Origin: Undaria pinnatifida
Lineage: Eukaryota; Sar; Phaeophyceae; Laminariales; Alariaceae
NCBI GenBank assembly: GCA_012845835.1
Contig: JABAKD010000029.1
Coordinates: 816,970 to 880,969, forward strand
Direction of reading: 5' to 3'
Length of the DNA: 64,000 nt
Every line of letters starts with the position of its first letter. Within the stretch, counting starts at the first letter, position 1. A program made the translations under genes and the position numbers. This document shows positions 44,060-54,784 of the stretch, piece by piece. The notes beneath the pieces are model-generated. The model saw only the letters and a list, made by a program, of their open reading frames with translations. It did not search any database and was not told the DNA's origin.

Positions 44060-44812
44060 CCCGACAAACACCTTGCCCGCACCCGCCCTCGTAGACGGCA
44101 CGCCGGACACCGCGGGGTCGAGACGGTCGAAACACACAGGACATGGGGGAAGCTCTATTTCTCGTTCGTCACCACCACACCCGCCATCGCCGCCACCATC
44201 ACCTCCGCTACCGCCACCGCCCCCCTTGCCACCACCGCCACCACCACCGCCGACCCATGCGCCCCCTCTACCCCCCCCCCACGCCCAGCCCGAATGGGGG
44301 TTATGCCGACCACCACCGGTTGCAGTTGCGTAGTTTCCCTCGGCTTGCCGCGGAGGAGGAGACAAGGAGGAGCCTCCTGCCTCATGCTTCCACTCGCTCT
44401 GGCCATCACCACCACCACTACCGCCACCGCCACCATCACGACCACCGCCACCATCACGACCACCACCACCACCACCGTCGCTACCGCTACTATCGCGATT
44501 TCCTTTCCGCTCCGCAACCTGAGGTTCTCGAAGAGGTGGCGATGACGGCACCGCATCAAGGTCGCGGTGGCTCCCGGCAGTATCACTACCAACACCAGTA
44601 CCCGCACTCTCTGCCCGAACCAGGTCTCTCCTCTCCCCAGAGATGCCGGAACGCAGGCACTCTCGGGGGGGGCTGCAGCTGAGCCTCCCTTGGCAGGAAG
44701 AGCCGACGGGCCAGTTACTCTTGAACTCTTCACGGCCGCCCAGGCGGGCCGTGTTTGCTACTAGGGCGACGCCTTCGCTAAGAGATCGTCTTCGTCGTCG
44801 GTGGGACGAGGC
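44060..44812 (-). CDS. BRAP2-like exon: low-complexity linker and first half of RING
   Basis: A long pyrimidine tract ending in CCATATTAG precedes 44812. Encodes an Arg/Ser start, LVANTARLGGREEFKSNWPV, a long Gly/Asp repeat from GGT/GAC triplets (44170-44480), then REIELPPCPVCFDRLDPAVS + GVPST, a clear BRAP2 RING entry (elp.CPVC.erlD..vsGi.t). Downstream reads HHHHTDCI, where family members have C-x-H-x-F-H-x2-C; the first Cys of that block is not visible. Confidence 0.78.
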
Positions 44813-44989
44813 CTAATATGGGGCAGGGAGAAGAGCAGGGGGGGCTGATGATAGGAGAAGCGAAGCTCGGAGGAACAAGGGCTCGGGTGTCGATGTTCTG
44901 GGTTCTGAATCCTGGCTCATTTATCGCAAGGTCCGTCGAAACACTACATACCAGAGTATACCCCGGTATGTGAACAAAAAAAAAAATAC

Positions 44990-45095
44990 ACTCCAGCTGT
45001 GAGATCGAAGATTTCGTCGAAACTCAACTTTGCAAGCTGCGCATGATACTCCGATAACTCCGGTCGCGCGTGTTACTGGGTGTGTGTCCCGGTAT
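44990..45095 (+). repeat. Foldback-family copy in an intron
   Basis: CTGTGAGATCGAAGATTTCG through GTCGCGCGTGTTACTGG; same arm as at 478, in an intron of the BRAP2-like gene. Confidence 0.8.
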
Positions 45096-45264
45096 ACATA
45101 TATAGACTATATTACCAGGTACCAGGTTTGTGCTATGGTAGACATATTTCGAACTATATACGAAGTGTGTACCTTGGTATATATAGAGACGGTAGGGGGG
45201 GGGGGGAAGAGGGGGGGAGAGGTGGGGAGAGAGAAAATGGGTAGGACGTAATATGATATCATAC

Positions 45265-45408
45265 CTCGGCGCCTTCTTCTCTATCCCTTTCGCGAAGGTC
45301 GATGTTGCAGGAGGTGACCTCGACTCCCGAGAGAAAGAGAGCCTTCAGCACACTCCTGTCCGGAAGGCGCATGCCGTTGAACTTCTCCACGAAGGAAACC
45401 GCGTCGAC
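45265..45408 (-). CDS. BRAP2-like exon: second half of BRAP2 RRM-like domain
   Basis: Acceptor ACAACACGACAG, donor GAG|GTATGA; 144 nt, phase 0/0. Encodes VDAVSFVEKFNGMRLPDRSV then KALFLSGVEV, matching the (A)..Fye.fNG..fns.e....v.vV.Ve part of the BRAP2 domain. A diverged duplicate of its first half (DAVPCVDTFYG) lies just upstream at 45480-45555. Confidence 0.75.
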
Positions 45409-46908
45409 CTGTCGTGTTGTCCGGGCGACGACAAAGGATCGCATTTCGGCAGAACAGGCGAAAGAGAGCGAGTCAAAAGAGTGAACGGATACAGAGGAAG
45501 AGAAATTTCGGCACAGACCGTAAAACGTATCCACGCAGGGAACCGCGTCGGCCTGTCGCGTGACATGATATTATACAATATGACAAAATATCACACCGCT
45601 GACAGGCAGGGCAGACCAATGAACCAAAGAGTAAAAGGAGGTAGGTGTTGGCTCTGTGCTGCTATAATACGCCCGACAGTTTTCAGCGGAACGATCGATC
45701 TCCTACAGCGGTACGCAGCATCAAGTGCGAAGTGAACCCTTTGTGACCAAATACGTCAGGAGACGGCACCTTGACTCCCTGACCGACGCCAATGTTGAAT
45801 AATCTACTTTGACTGACGCCTCACTACTAGTTTTCAGTGTGGAATGATCGGTTTCGCTCACACCCTTGACGGCTGGGCTCTTTCCCTTGAATGGCCGTCT
45901 TCACATCGACGTCTTTGCTTGTGATCGCAGAGGGAAAAAAGTAAGGGAAAAAAAATGCCCGATAATAGAATCGACCACACGAAAAAAAACGTGCTGCTTG
46001 GGGGCTTGAAAGGTTACGTTCCAATGTATGATACAAACCACCCTAGATACAAACCACCCAAGGAGTTGTACGAGAAGCGCGCAACATGGCCCTGCATATG
46101 CTGCTGAGCGTTCATCACAGACGGTTGACAACTAGACGGTCGATTAAACTCCGGACAACAACAAGCGCCTCGTTATTCCCTCTTTCCTACATCTCTGCCA
46201 CTTCTCACCAATGATGTCTCATATTGGGTTAGTAAAGCAAGCGAGTAGCATTCGCGTTGCTTGTGTCCAAGCGGTACCGGTAAAGATGTACAACAGCAGT
46301 GGTGTCCGCGATTTAAGAGAGATCGACATAAGAGAGACCTGTCTAGCATCCCTGCCATTTTTCACCAAAGGTGTCTCATGACGGCTATGACGGCTCGTCA
46401 CAAAAAAACGAGCATCCGTCACGGGCGTGCGACAGGCGGATTTCACACACCAAAAAACGGTACCAGTCCGACAATAAATATAAGATAGATATCAGTAACA
46501 CTTGAAAAAGGTATTAAACTCCGACATCTCATGGAGGGGATGAAAAAAAACAACCCCGGGGCAACCAATGGATGCTTCAACCCTTTGATCTATTCGCGTG
46601 GTGATGCGACTATAAACGATTCTTACGCTTCTGATGGCAGTACCACATGGCCTCATATTACATGTGGAGATTGTATTCATTGTTTTCATCTCGAGGTTAT
46701 ATCGTATCTGTTAAATAAGGACTGGTACCAAGTATATGTTAAGGCATTCTCAAAGTTGTACGCCAGTTCAACATTTTTCTTGAAAAACTGCCGTCCGTCA
46801 CACCCCTAAATTCCCCGGCATTAGACACGTTCGTTCTAAAATAAAAAAATTGCCGTCCGTCGCCCTCTTAAACTGCCGTCAATATGAATAGACGCACTTG
46901 CTTCTCAC

Positions 46909-47481
46909 CACGTTCCAAAAATGAACAACAGCAGCGTAACGATAGCGGGCCTGCGCTGCGCTCACGACCTGGATAAGCCGGACGGTTCCTTTTCCATCCC
47001 CTCCACCACCCCCTGCGACACCCCTGGCCCCCGTTTCCCCACTCCCTTCCGCGTTCCGCCCGTCCGAAACACCGTTGGTGCCAGCAGCCACTAACCCTGG
47101 CTGAATAATGTTTCCAGCGTTGAGTCCTTTTGCCACCTGAGGTGCATCTCGAAGGAATTCTTTTTTCTCTTCTCTTGGGTCGGCGCGCGCTGCGCTTGCT
47201 TCGTTCGGATTCCCCGTTTCCGTTTCCACTTTCGTTTCCACTTTCGTTTTCACTTTCGTTTCCGCTAAGGTTGCCGTTTCGGTTTCCGTTTCGGTTTCGG
47301 TTTCGGTTTCGATTTCGGTGTCGGTTTTGCTTTCGATTTCGGTTTCGGTTTCTGTCCCGTGGATAAGGTGGGGGGAGCTCCTGGACCTCTTGGAGCCGCC
47401 ACCTGCGTCCTCGGGAGACAGCAGCCTCCACAACTTCAGCCAGGATGGGATAGCGGGAAGGAACACCACTGACGTCTCCGC
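46909..47481 (-). CDS. BRAP2-like exon: first half of BRAP2 domain with repeat-encoded insert
   Basis: Probable acceptor CCGTCGGCAG, donor GTG|GTGAGAAG; 573 nt, 191 codons, phase 0/0. Begins SVVFLPAIPSWLKLWRLLSP, like the vlaVPs.m...dfl.f start of the domain. A long Thr/Glu/Lys insert comes from a TTTCGG-type hexanucleotide. The exon ends TVRLIQVVSAAQARYRYAAV + VHFWNV, like the riiRd....Y.vl..F strand. It joins the next exon in phase. Whether the frame starts farther upstream is open. Confidence 0.68.
47205..47360 (-). repeat. GAAACC/GAAACG hexanucleotide array within an exon
   Basis: Perfect to near-perfect 6-bp units; on the coding strand they read as (TE)n and related dipeptides, so the array is a translated insert. 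Confidence 0.9.
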
Positions 47482-47535
47482 CTGCCGACGGATAGTGTAG
47501 TTGCAATGCCACGTCGCCACGTCAGATGCCGGCAC

Positions 47536-49460
47536 GGTTTCACTTTGTACTACTGCTTGCGCAGTATCAACACAGGAGAAATACTGTAATACAGCGATAC
47601 GAATAGTACTACAATCGTAGCATCACATAAAATAAGGGAGTGTTATAGTAATTATTGGATACCGCGCCGTGACATGGACAATCTGTACTGTAGTTGGAGA
47701 GCCAACGAGAGCGCTATACAACCAGGTGTCATGCAATTAGAGCCGACGTGGCCGTACCAGGTGTTGAAATCGATGAAGGATCAGGATTGTGACAACAACG
47801 GTCAACATTGCAAGTGCTTCAAAATATGCAATGTTAAAGTTCTGCTGCATACGAACACAGAACCGATCGACCCAATTACGAAACTATCTGTGTGTAAAAC
47901 CAAGGCATCCCACGCCGGGGTCAACTCTCACCGGCTCCGACGTCGGCTCCTCCCGCTCTCGCCTTTCTCTGTCCCCTCCCCTCCCCCAGCCTGCTCTGTC
48001 CCGCCTACCCCTGTCGCTGCTGCCATTGGTGTGACTGCCGTCATTGTGGCGTCGGACGAGGTGTGTCACCCTGAAGGTAAAGTTCGAATAGGTGGTGTGG
48101 TGAGGTAACGGTAAAAACTGTATAACAGCCCGAGACAACACACCCACTTGGACATATTTTCCGAGCTGAGTTTTTCGACAACAGCGTGCGCACGAACGCC
48201 GATCCACGAGTCTGTGATACTACCATTAGTATTACTATAATACCATTCTTGTTGTGGAGAAAACTGGTTCCGAAAAGCATACGACGAGGTGCATTATCTT
48301 GAGTGACAAAAAAGCCATCGCTCCCCCCGCGTGGTGGAGGGGGCAGCCGGACGTTTGTATTAGGCATTGTCGCTCTTGACTACACATGCCATTACAATCC
48401 GGGGTGCCACGGCAAAATATCAATATGGATGTTGTTGCGGCAAGAAGCAGAAAGATGATAAGGTATTTACTATTATTAATAATAGTATCAATAGTCGGCG
48501 TAGTAGAAGGGTGGGGCGGAAAGAAAACCAAAAGCTAGAAAGGTTTCGCAGCTGGTTGGCGTTCTAGTTCTGCCTTAAATATGAAACATAATATTTCGTT
48601 TGCGGCGCGCTTGGAATCATAAGCAGCCCGGGCTGCTGCGTGTGGCCGAATTTTTCTCGATTATTTTGGACCTGTTTTGGGCATGCTTTCCCTCCGAGGA
48701 AATAATATAGGGGTGTTGAGAGGAGAGGGGAAGGGTAGGTGTTCAGTTATTTGGTGGGACAAAAGGAGAGCAAATTTTTCCTTTTTTCGCGAGAAAAGTG
48801 AAAAACGATTTTATTGTAGGAGCGACTTGTTAAGTTTAACAAATAATATTGTATGTGTTTTCAAATGTTTTTCAAATACAAAACAGTTACAGAAAAAAAA
48901 GCCAAAATTGTTGTTTATTCGCCCCCGCCTTTCCACCTTTTTTACAAAAAAAAGAGAGAAAAAATGGAATGAAAAAAAGAAAAAAATGAAAAAATCGCTT
49001 TTGATGAAGAAAAAAGAAAAATGCTGGAAGGGAAAAAATCGAATACACTTAAATCGCTTCCGTCGTCGCCCGGTTTTCCCCCGACACCGCCCCGTTCGCT
49101 CGCGCCTCGTCTCTCAACACGAGTACAAGTAGAGCAGCAGTATACCACGCAAAACTAAAACATGGAGAATGGAAGAAGGGAAGGACACACACCATCCTTT
49201 CGCGTGGTTAGATCCCGCCCCCAGCCACGAGGAACAGAACATAGTTAGCTTGTAGCCCCGCACCGTGTAACTTTGTGAACACGGAGAGCTGGGTGTGAGG
49301 GCGTGACGAGGCTCGAGGCGGGGAGAAGAGTTGTTGGGTGATCTGTGCGAACGTGTGTGCGTGTCTGAGCGTTTGGGGTGGAAGCTGGGAGCTCTGAGGG
49401 AAAAATGAAAAAAAAGCCGCCGCTCGTAGCACCAACAGCAACCTTGAGGTCCTCGGTGAT
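47536..49460. other. Upstream region of the BRAP2-like gene; possible first exon
   Basis: A minus-strand ATG at 48044 opens MTAVTPMAAATGVGGTEQAG with a donor GTGAGAG after 47932, but its phase (2) does not fit the exon at 47481. A different splice, or an unrelated start, is therefore needed. 48780-49020 is A-rich. Otherwise nothing recognised. Confidence 0.25.
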
Positions 49461-49476
49461 GAAGCCTTGACAACCG

Positions 49477-49890
49477 GGAATCGAACCACAGCCCTCAGGG
49501 TGCTCCTGCGCATCTTCAAGCGCTTCGGCGCATCTTCAAGCGTGACCGGACACCACACCGGCGAATCGTGACATAGCAGCCCCGGTGTCCCGGCTTCGTT
49601 TTTAGCTTTTTTAGTATTGGGAGTTCCATCCGAAATTTTTAGGACGTCATGTCTCAAAACGATGTTCAAGTATGTGACGCTACAAAGGGAACCGAACCAC
49701 AGCCCTCGGGGTGCTCCGGCGCATCTTCAAGCGCTCCGGTGCGTCTTCAAGCGTTACCGGACACCACACCGACGAATCGTGACATAGCAGTCTCGGCTTC
49801 GTTTTTAACTTTGTTAGTATTGGGAGTTCCAGCCGAAATTTTCAGGATGTCATGTCTCAAAACGATGTTCAAGTATTTGACGCTACGAGT
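49477..49890 (-). repeat. Tandem duplication, unit about 195-200 bp
   Basis: Two copies share CACAGCCCTC.GGGTGCTCC, GCGCATCTTCAAGCG (itself doubled), CACCACACCG.CGAATCGTGA and GTATTGGGAGTTCCA.CCGAAATTTT. On the minus strand the first copy contains GGTTCGATTCC, a perfect B-box-like string, but no A-box was found at the right distance. Confidence 0.8.
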
Positions 49891-50146
49891 CTGGGTCCGT
49901 TGTCCGGCACTGTCATACACCAGGTACGACGGTAGTGATTGCGGCAATGTCGTAATAGGGGCATGATGGCGGTAACGTGTCGTATTGATGCGGCAGTAGC
50001 AACAGCTGCGAACGACTTGAATATTCCACCAAATCACTGCCGCGGATCAGATGTGCCGTGAACGCGTGGCAGCTGTCTGCTGTCGGCTCAAAAGGTACGA
50101 GTACGACACATTCATATTTGTCCTCCCCCATATCGTTCCCGTACGT

Positions 50147-50945
50147 GAGGCCGTTTCTAATGCAGCCGGATTCCGTCAGTCGAAAACGGCCCTTTTTGAC
50201 TGGACTTTTTTTCGACTGGATTCTTCTGGTCCTTCTTCTTATCGTCAGTCGAGTCTATTTTATAGTTTTTGTGCTCTTCCTAGAGGCGGTTGGTGTGAGG
50301 GAGTACTGCTGAACAGCAGGCGAAATCGGTTGGCAGCTGTGTGCTTCGCGCTGTCTCCGCGAGCAACGGCTCGACGAACCTTCGTCCCAGCGAGTTGGTG
50401 GCTTTGGGCTTAGCCGAAAGCCGCCAAAGCTACGTTCGTGGAGTTGCACTCAGCCGAGAGCCGCCGAAGCTACAGCAGGCGCAGCCGTTGTTGGCAGCAT
50501 GGGATCGACACCGCGCGCTGCTGCCGTCGTGTGATACACGCTGCTGGCCAGCGGAACTAGGAATGCGCAACGCTGACTTGCTGCGAGAAGCAACAGCAGG
50601 GATAGCCAAGCCAGCGTCAGCGCTTTTTTTATATTCCAGTGTGGTACCTGGTATGGGTGTGTGGCCGTGTGGCCGTGTGGCCGTGTGGGTGTGTTTGGTG
50701 GTGGGATGGGCGATGCGATCGGTTCAAAAAACACGTGTAAAACTTTTTCGACTGAGTTTTTCGACTGGATAATACAGTCGAAAAAGTCGAGTTTTTCGAC
50801 TGGATCCGCCAGTCGGAATTCTCAGTCGAACAAAGTTGAGTCGAAAAAGCCTTTTTTCGACTGCGTAAGAAAGCCCGACTTGGGCTTCAGTCGAAAAAGG
50901 CCGTTTTCGACTGACAAATCCGACTGCATAAGAAATGGCCTGAGG
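50147..50945. mobile_element. Non-autonomous TIR element, 0.8 kb
   Basis: The left end GAGGCCGTTTCTAATGCAGC and the right end, read inward, TCAGGCCATTTCTTATGCAG continue to match for about 60 bp (CGGATT..GTCAGTCGAAAACGGCC). Further CAGTCGAAAA repeats crowd the inside of both ends. No transposase-like frame; no clear target duplication. Confidence 0.7.
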
Positions 50946-53150
50946 CACCGAGACACGAGTGACCGACAAAAAGCAAGAACACTAGCATAACTTGTACATC
51001 ATCGTAGGCGGGCAACCTGTTGGCAGGTAATATCGCCATCAGTCTAGCAACACTGGACCGCACACTAGCAGTACAGCAGCCAGCATCAACGATTTATAAT
51101 ACGATGTACCTGGTACGTGCGAGTATCGTAGATTCTGTTCGACGCCATGTACTGCTGTACTTGTACCGAGTACCAGTATTATCTACGTAGAAGGACTTCA
51201 GCAGCACCGCATTGTCGTGGCCTTCACATACTCTGATTACTCTGATTTACAAATGGAAATTCTGGTGTGGTCGCTTTTGCGCCGCCTCTCACGAGTCCAG
51301 CTTGCACCAGCTCTCTTCCTTCTTACCCTGATATGTGCTCGACCACGGTCCCACCAGCTAGGAAAGCCGTTTCCGTCTCAGACGCGCCACAGCAGCCGTC
51401 AGCACCCAACAGCCCTTGGTGGTACAGCACATCTGTGCAGGCGGCAAGCAGGGTGCGAAGCGAAATCAAACCAAAAACGAGAGGTGCTCGAAAGGTAACG
51501 GTATATGAGGAAATATTTTGTGCGCTAATTACCGACGTAACTGTGAACCAGAGCGAACCCAATACTGCTACATATGCGTTGCCATACCTGGAGCGTTCTC
51601 CTTATCGACCCTCAAGAAGAGCATGTTGTTGTCATCGGCGCCGTTGCGGCGGGATTGCTGGCGATGCTCCTCAAAATTGAAAATGGTACCGAAATTTGGG
51701 AGTTCCAGAGGTGTGAGGCAGTACTTCACCGGGGGATATGGTTGAAATTGAAAAATTCAAAAGAGGGAAATGTTCCCGGGATCACATCTCGCACCCACTC
51801 TGATGTTGCTTATGGCGGTCGAGGCTCAACGAATGGCATTAATTCAGCAGGGCGCTGTATAGCAATCAAAATAAATATGGCCACTCTACCTGGTGTACGC
51901 GCTTATCGTTGACGAGCTTCGCCGGAGTTCCAATGTAGAAGGCATTTCCCTCATTTTGCAAATTTGATTTTGAATCTGATCACGCCCGAACGCAATCAAC
52001 GCTCACAGCCAGACAGCAAAGCCGCGGGTACTGCTAAAGGAAAGGAGGAGGCTCGAACCTCCCAGCTCAACTCGTTCAGGAAGTCAAGCGCTACAACTTT
52101 CGCTGGCTTTGCATTCCCTGAGTCAACATGCAGAAGTCTATCACGTGAGACAATTTGTGGGTTCGACAATCGCGTTTTCAAATTTATCATCATTGCCGCC
52201 CTCACCGCCGTGGCGTAAGGGATAGCTACGATGTCTAAGAGAGCCTGCCAGACACCAGGTAGCCTCACCCGGTACACACGAAAGTCTGCCCGCCCGCCCG
52301 CGAGCTAGGTTGGTGGATCCCCTCCTAGCGTTAAGTCGCTCGCAGCATTGACGAGATCGTGGAACGACGCAACTGTCAATACCAGGTGTCATTGTTTTGG
52401 GTTGGTTCTTGGCACGTCTACGTATGTAGAATGAGTTGTGCTGTTGTCCTGTCCGCACACAATGCACACTAGAGTACCAAGAGATAACTTCGCACAAGCT
52501 GGCAGTCCTACTGCTGTAGAGAAGATGTACGGCGGTGTTGGTCGCTGAATGGCGTGGACGTGAGCGCTGTCCATGTGGGTGTAAATGCTGGCTAAGTTGA
52601 GGTTGCACCTGCTGTACTCCGTTCACGAAAACTCTCGAGCTTCTCTCTTGCCTGTACCAAAAGAAGGTACGAGCGCTCTACCTGGTATGTACCTGAGAAA
52701 GGTACAGCAATGGATTCTTTCTCATCATCTCGTCGGCAATGCGATGGTATCACGGGCACGTAGCCCGAAGCCCGTATCCCTCGAGTCGCCCACCTTTGCC
52801 GTGCCTATAAGTACGATGGTATGATATGATGCGAATTAGTATATACTCGTATATTTTTACTCATACAACCATTTCAGGGCCTACACCGCCCGCGTCTGGT
52901 TGTAGATGTCAACATGGAGCATGTACCGGAGAGTTGAAACGCTACGCGCTAGTGTCCCCTACATATCATACCAGGTATCAAACTACTCTTAATAATTGCA
53001 GCATTCGAGTACGTTCTCGCACGGACTGTTTTTGCGGGTGTAGATGCTGTAGACCACCACATACCTGGTATACCATACGGGTGTATCGGAAATGAAGGTA
53101 GTGCTATGTAGGGACGACCGGTAAATTATGTCGAGGCTGCTGTTGTAGCC
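50946..53150. other. No gene confidently supported
   Basis: The best candidate is a plus-strand frame ending at AAAG|GTAACG (51499) with DAPQQPSAPNSPWWYSTSVQ, which could be an exon, but no acceptor or partner exon was found. 52020-52290 has tRNA-like fragments (see rejected). Confidence 0.3.
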
Positions 53151-53750
53151 TATGCCTTGTACTACTGGTTGAAGGTGCGGTTGCTGAAAGTCGAGGAGAT
53201 CGAGACACTACTCTATGGTTGCATGACGTGAAGCCCGAACAAGCCTGACTATGACAGGCTACGACGGGTTCACCACTGCATGCTCCTCCGATGCCTCGCA
53301 TGGCGGAAACGGAAGCGCGACGACCACACCCTGTCGTACGCCGACGCGCTCACCAAGACAGCTTCCGAGAGCATAGAGGCGATAGTGCGCAAACGGAGGA
53401 TATTGTTTGCGGGATTCGTAGGACGTATGGGGGAGGAGCTTCTGCCACAGAGGATGGTGTTTTGGGAGCTTGTTGGGGGTAAGGGCTACTCAGGGGGGCA
53501 AGAGAAGGACGGGCTGGCTCATCTGGAGGAGGATAAGTCGGTCTTTGGAATGAATTCGAAGGGTGGCGAAAGGCTGCTCAGAACAGAAAAGGCCGGCAGA
53601 TGGTTTCGACGGGTAGAGAAGGGAGCCGAGTTGTTCATGCGGAAATGGCCTAAGACGGAGAGACGCAAAGCTGCAGAACCGACGAATTCCCAAGCCGGTT
53701 TTCTCGGCAACGGGAGGGGTGCGAGTTCCGAGTCGTCCGTTGATGGATAA
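53151..53750 (+). pseudogene. LINE (non-LTR retrotransposon) 3' coding fragment
   Basis: Reads LKVRLLKVEEIETLLYGCMT, then a TGA where the family typically has Trp, then DYDRLRRVHHCMLLRCLAWR, DALTKTASESIEAIVRKRRI and LFAGFVGRMGEELLPQRMVF. This is the block that follows the reverse transcriptase in many algal and oomycete LINEs. The upstream part is missing (5' truncation, usual for LINEs). Confidence 0.7.
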
Positions 53751-53793
53751 ATCTGGACGACATATTTCAATGCGACCGTGTTCGTGGCGTGTA

Positions 53794-53821
53794 ATCCCCC
53801 CCCCCCCCCCCCCCCCCCCCA
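53794..53821 (+). repeat. Poly-C tract after the LINE fragment
   Basis: About 26 C in a row, then AACACACACA. Confidence 0.9.
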
Positions 53822-54220
53822 ACACACACATTGGAGGCAATAACCTCGGAAGCTCGTCAGTGTACGTACTCCCAGCGTGACTCGTAGAGTGTTCTAGTAA
53901 AATTAAACACGGTGATGTCCGTCGGATAATGGTTTATATTTTTGAAATTCCTCCGCGTGGCGCTCGCTTTGTTTTTTTTACATTGAAGTATTTCCAGGTC
54001 TTCGTGGAAAATACACAGCCCACAGCCCGATGGGTAGCCGGCCACATGCGAAACAATACTTTGCTAGTACATTGATCTGCGAATCTGTGCGAATTGCTGT
54101 TTTGGTATGCTCGAAGCTGCAGCTGTTTCATGTGGTTCAGGTGGTCGTGTAAGCGAGACTACCCCTCGCGCGGCCGCAACAACTCGAGAGTCGCCAACCC
54201 CGATCGCCGCCCAATCCAGC

Positions 54221-54284
54221 AGTATCACGATACAGTATCACAATACAGTATCACAATACAGTATCACAATACAGTATCACAGCA
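54221..54284 (+). repeat. 13-bp tandem repeat
   Basis: ATACAGTATCACA repeated about four and a half times. Confidence 0.95.
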
Positions 54285-54784
54285 GAATGCTGGAAACCTC
54301 CTCACGACCTGCGTACTACTATATTGGACAAACTGTAGCAGCAGCCTTTTCTTTTGTTAGCAGTGCGCTGACAGGCTGCCGGCTGCTGTGATGCATCTGG
54401 CCCGAGCGAAGTCACTCAACAAGCACTATCGAACCGGATTTGGGCATCAGCACACCGAGAGAGGCATACTGGTGGCAGAGCTCTGCGCAGGGGCCTTCAG
54501 TTGATGCCACTCGAGAGGGGCGAAGGTACTATTGTAGTGCTTTTCTGCATGCTGCACTCTGCTACCTCTGCAGGCTGCCGCAGAGGTTCGAGGCAGACAG
54601 AGTTTGTTGCGAGTGTTCATGCAAAATGTGAAGGTTGGTGCATAGGTCTGGAGCATGCTTGAAAAACGAATGACGCAAAAGACACCTTGCCCGCCTCTAT
54701 CTAAAATGTCAGCTTTTGTTGCACAGAAGGACAATAGTAGCTGCGACCGAACCTGCAACGAAACGTCTACGCTCAAGTTCTGTA

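Larger units (their letters stand above)
39193..47481 (-). other. Gene model: BRAP2/IMP-type RING E3 ubiquitin ligase
   Basis: Minus-strand exons, in order: 46909-47481, 45265-45408, 44812 to about 44060, about 43790-43703, 43125-43252, 41908-42139, 41342-41442, 40927-41098 (or 40741-40810), 40060-40242 and 39193-39378. All checked joints agree in phase. Domain order is BRAP2 RRM-like, RING, UBP zinc finger, coiled coil, basic tail: that of BRCA1-associated protein 2 and fungal Etp1. In animals BRAP2 is a RING ubiquitin ligase that regulates Ras/MAPK signalling and binds ubiquitin and nuclear localisation signals. The start codon lies upstream and was not fixed. Several exon borders are tandemly duplicated. 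Confidence 0.85.

Noticed and set aside
43521-44682. Long plus-strand open frames rich in His, Pro and Thr
   Set aside because: They are the antisense of the Gly/Asp-rich linker of the BRAP2-like gene; the minus-strand reading carries the RING and the splice sites.
47130-47366. Plus-strand frame reading Ser/Phe/Arg repeats
   Set aside because: Antisense of the hexanucleotide array inside the BRAP2-domain exon.
46909-47481. Calling the Thr/Glu repeat protein a separate gene
   Set aside because: Its ends match the BRAP2 domain and its donor joins the next BRAP2 exon in phase, so it is an insert in that gene.
49467-49500. Perfect B-box GGTTCGATTCC on the minus strand
   Set aside because: No A-box at 30-60 bp upstream and no cloverleaf; kept only as a note in the tandem duplication.
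52020-52290. tRNA-like strings (GGTTCGAGCC on the minus strand; CCGTGGCGTAAGGGATAGC on the plus strand)
   Set aside because: Neither has a partner box at tRNA spacing or a plausible acceptor stem; probably chance or very old SINE debris.
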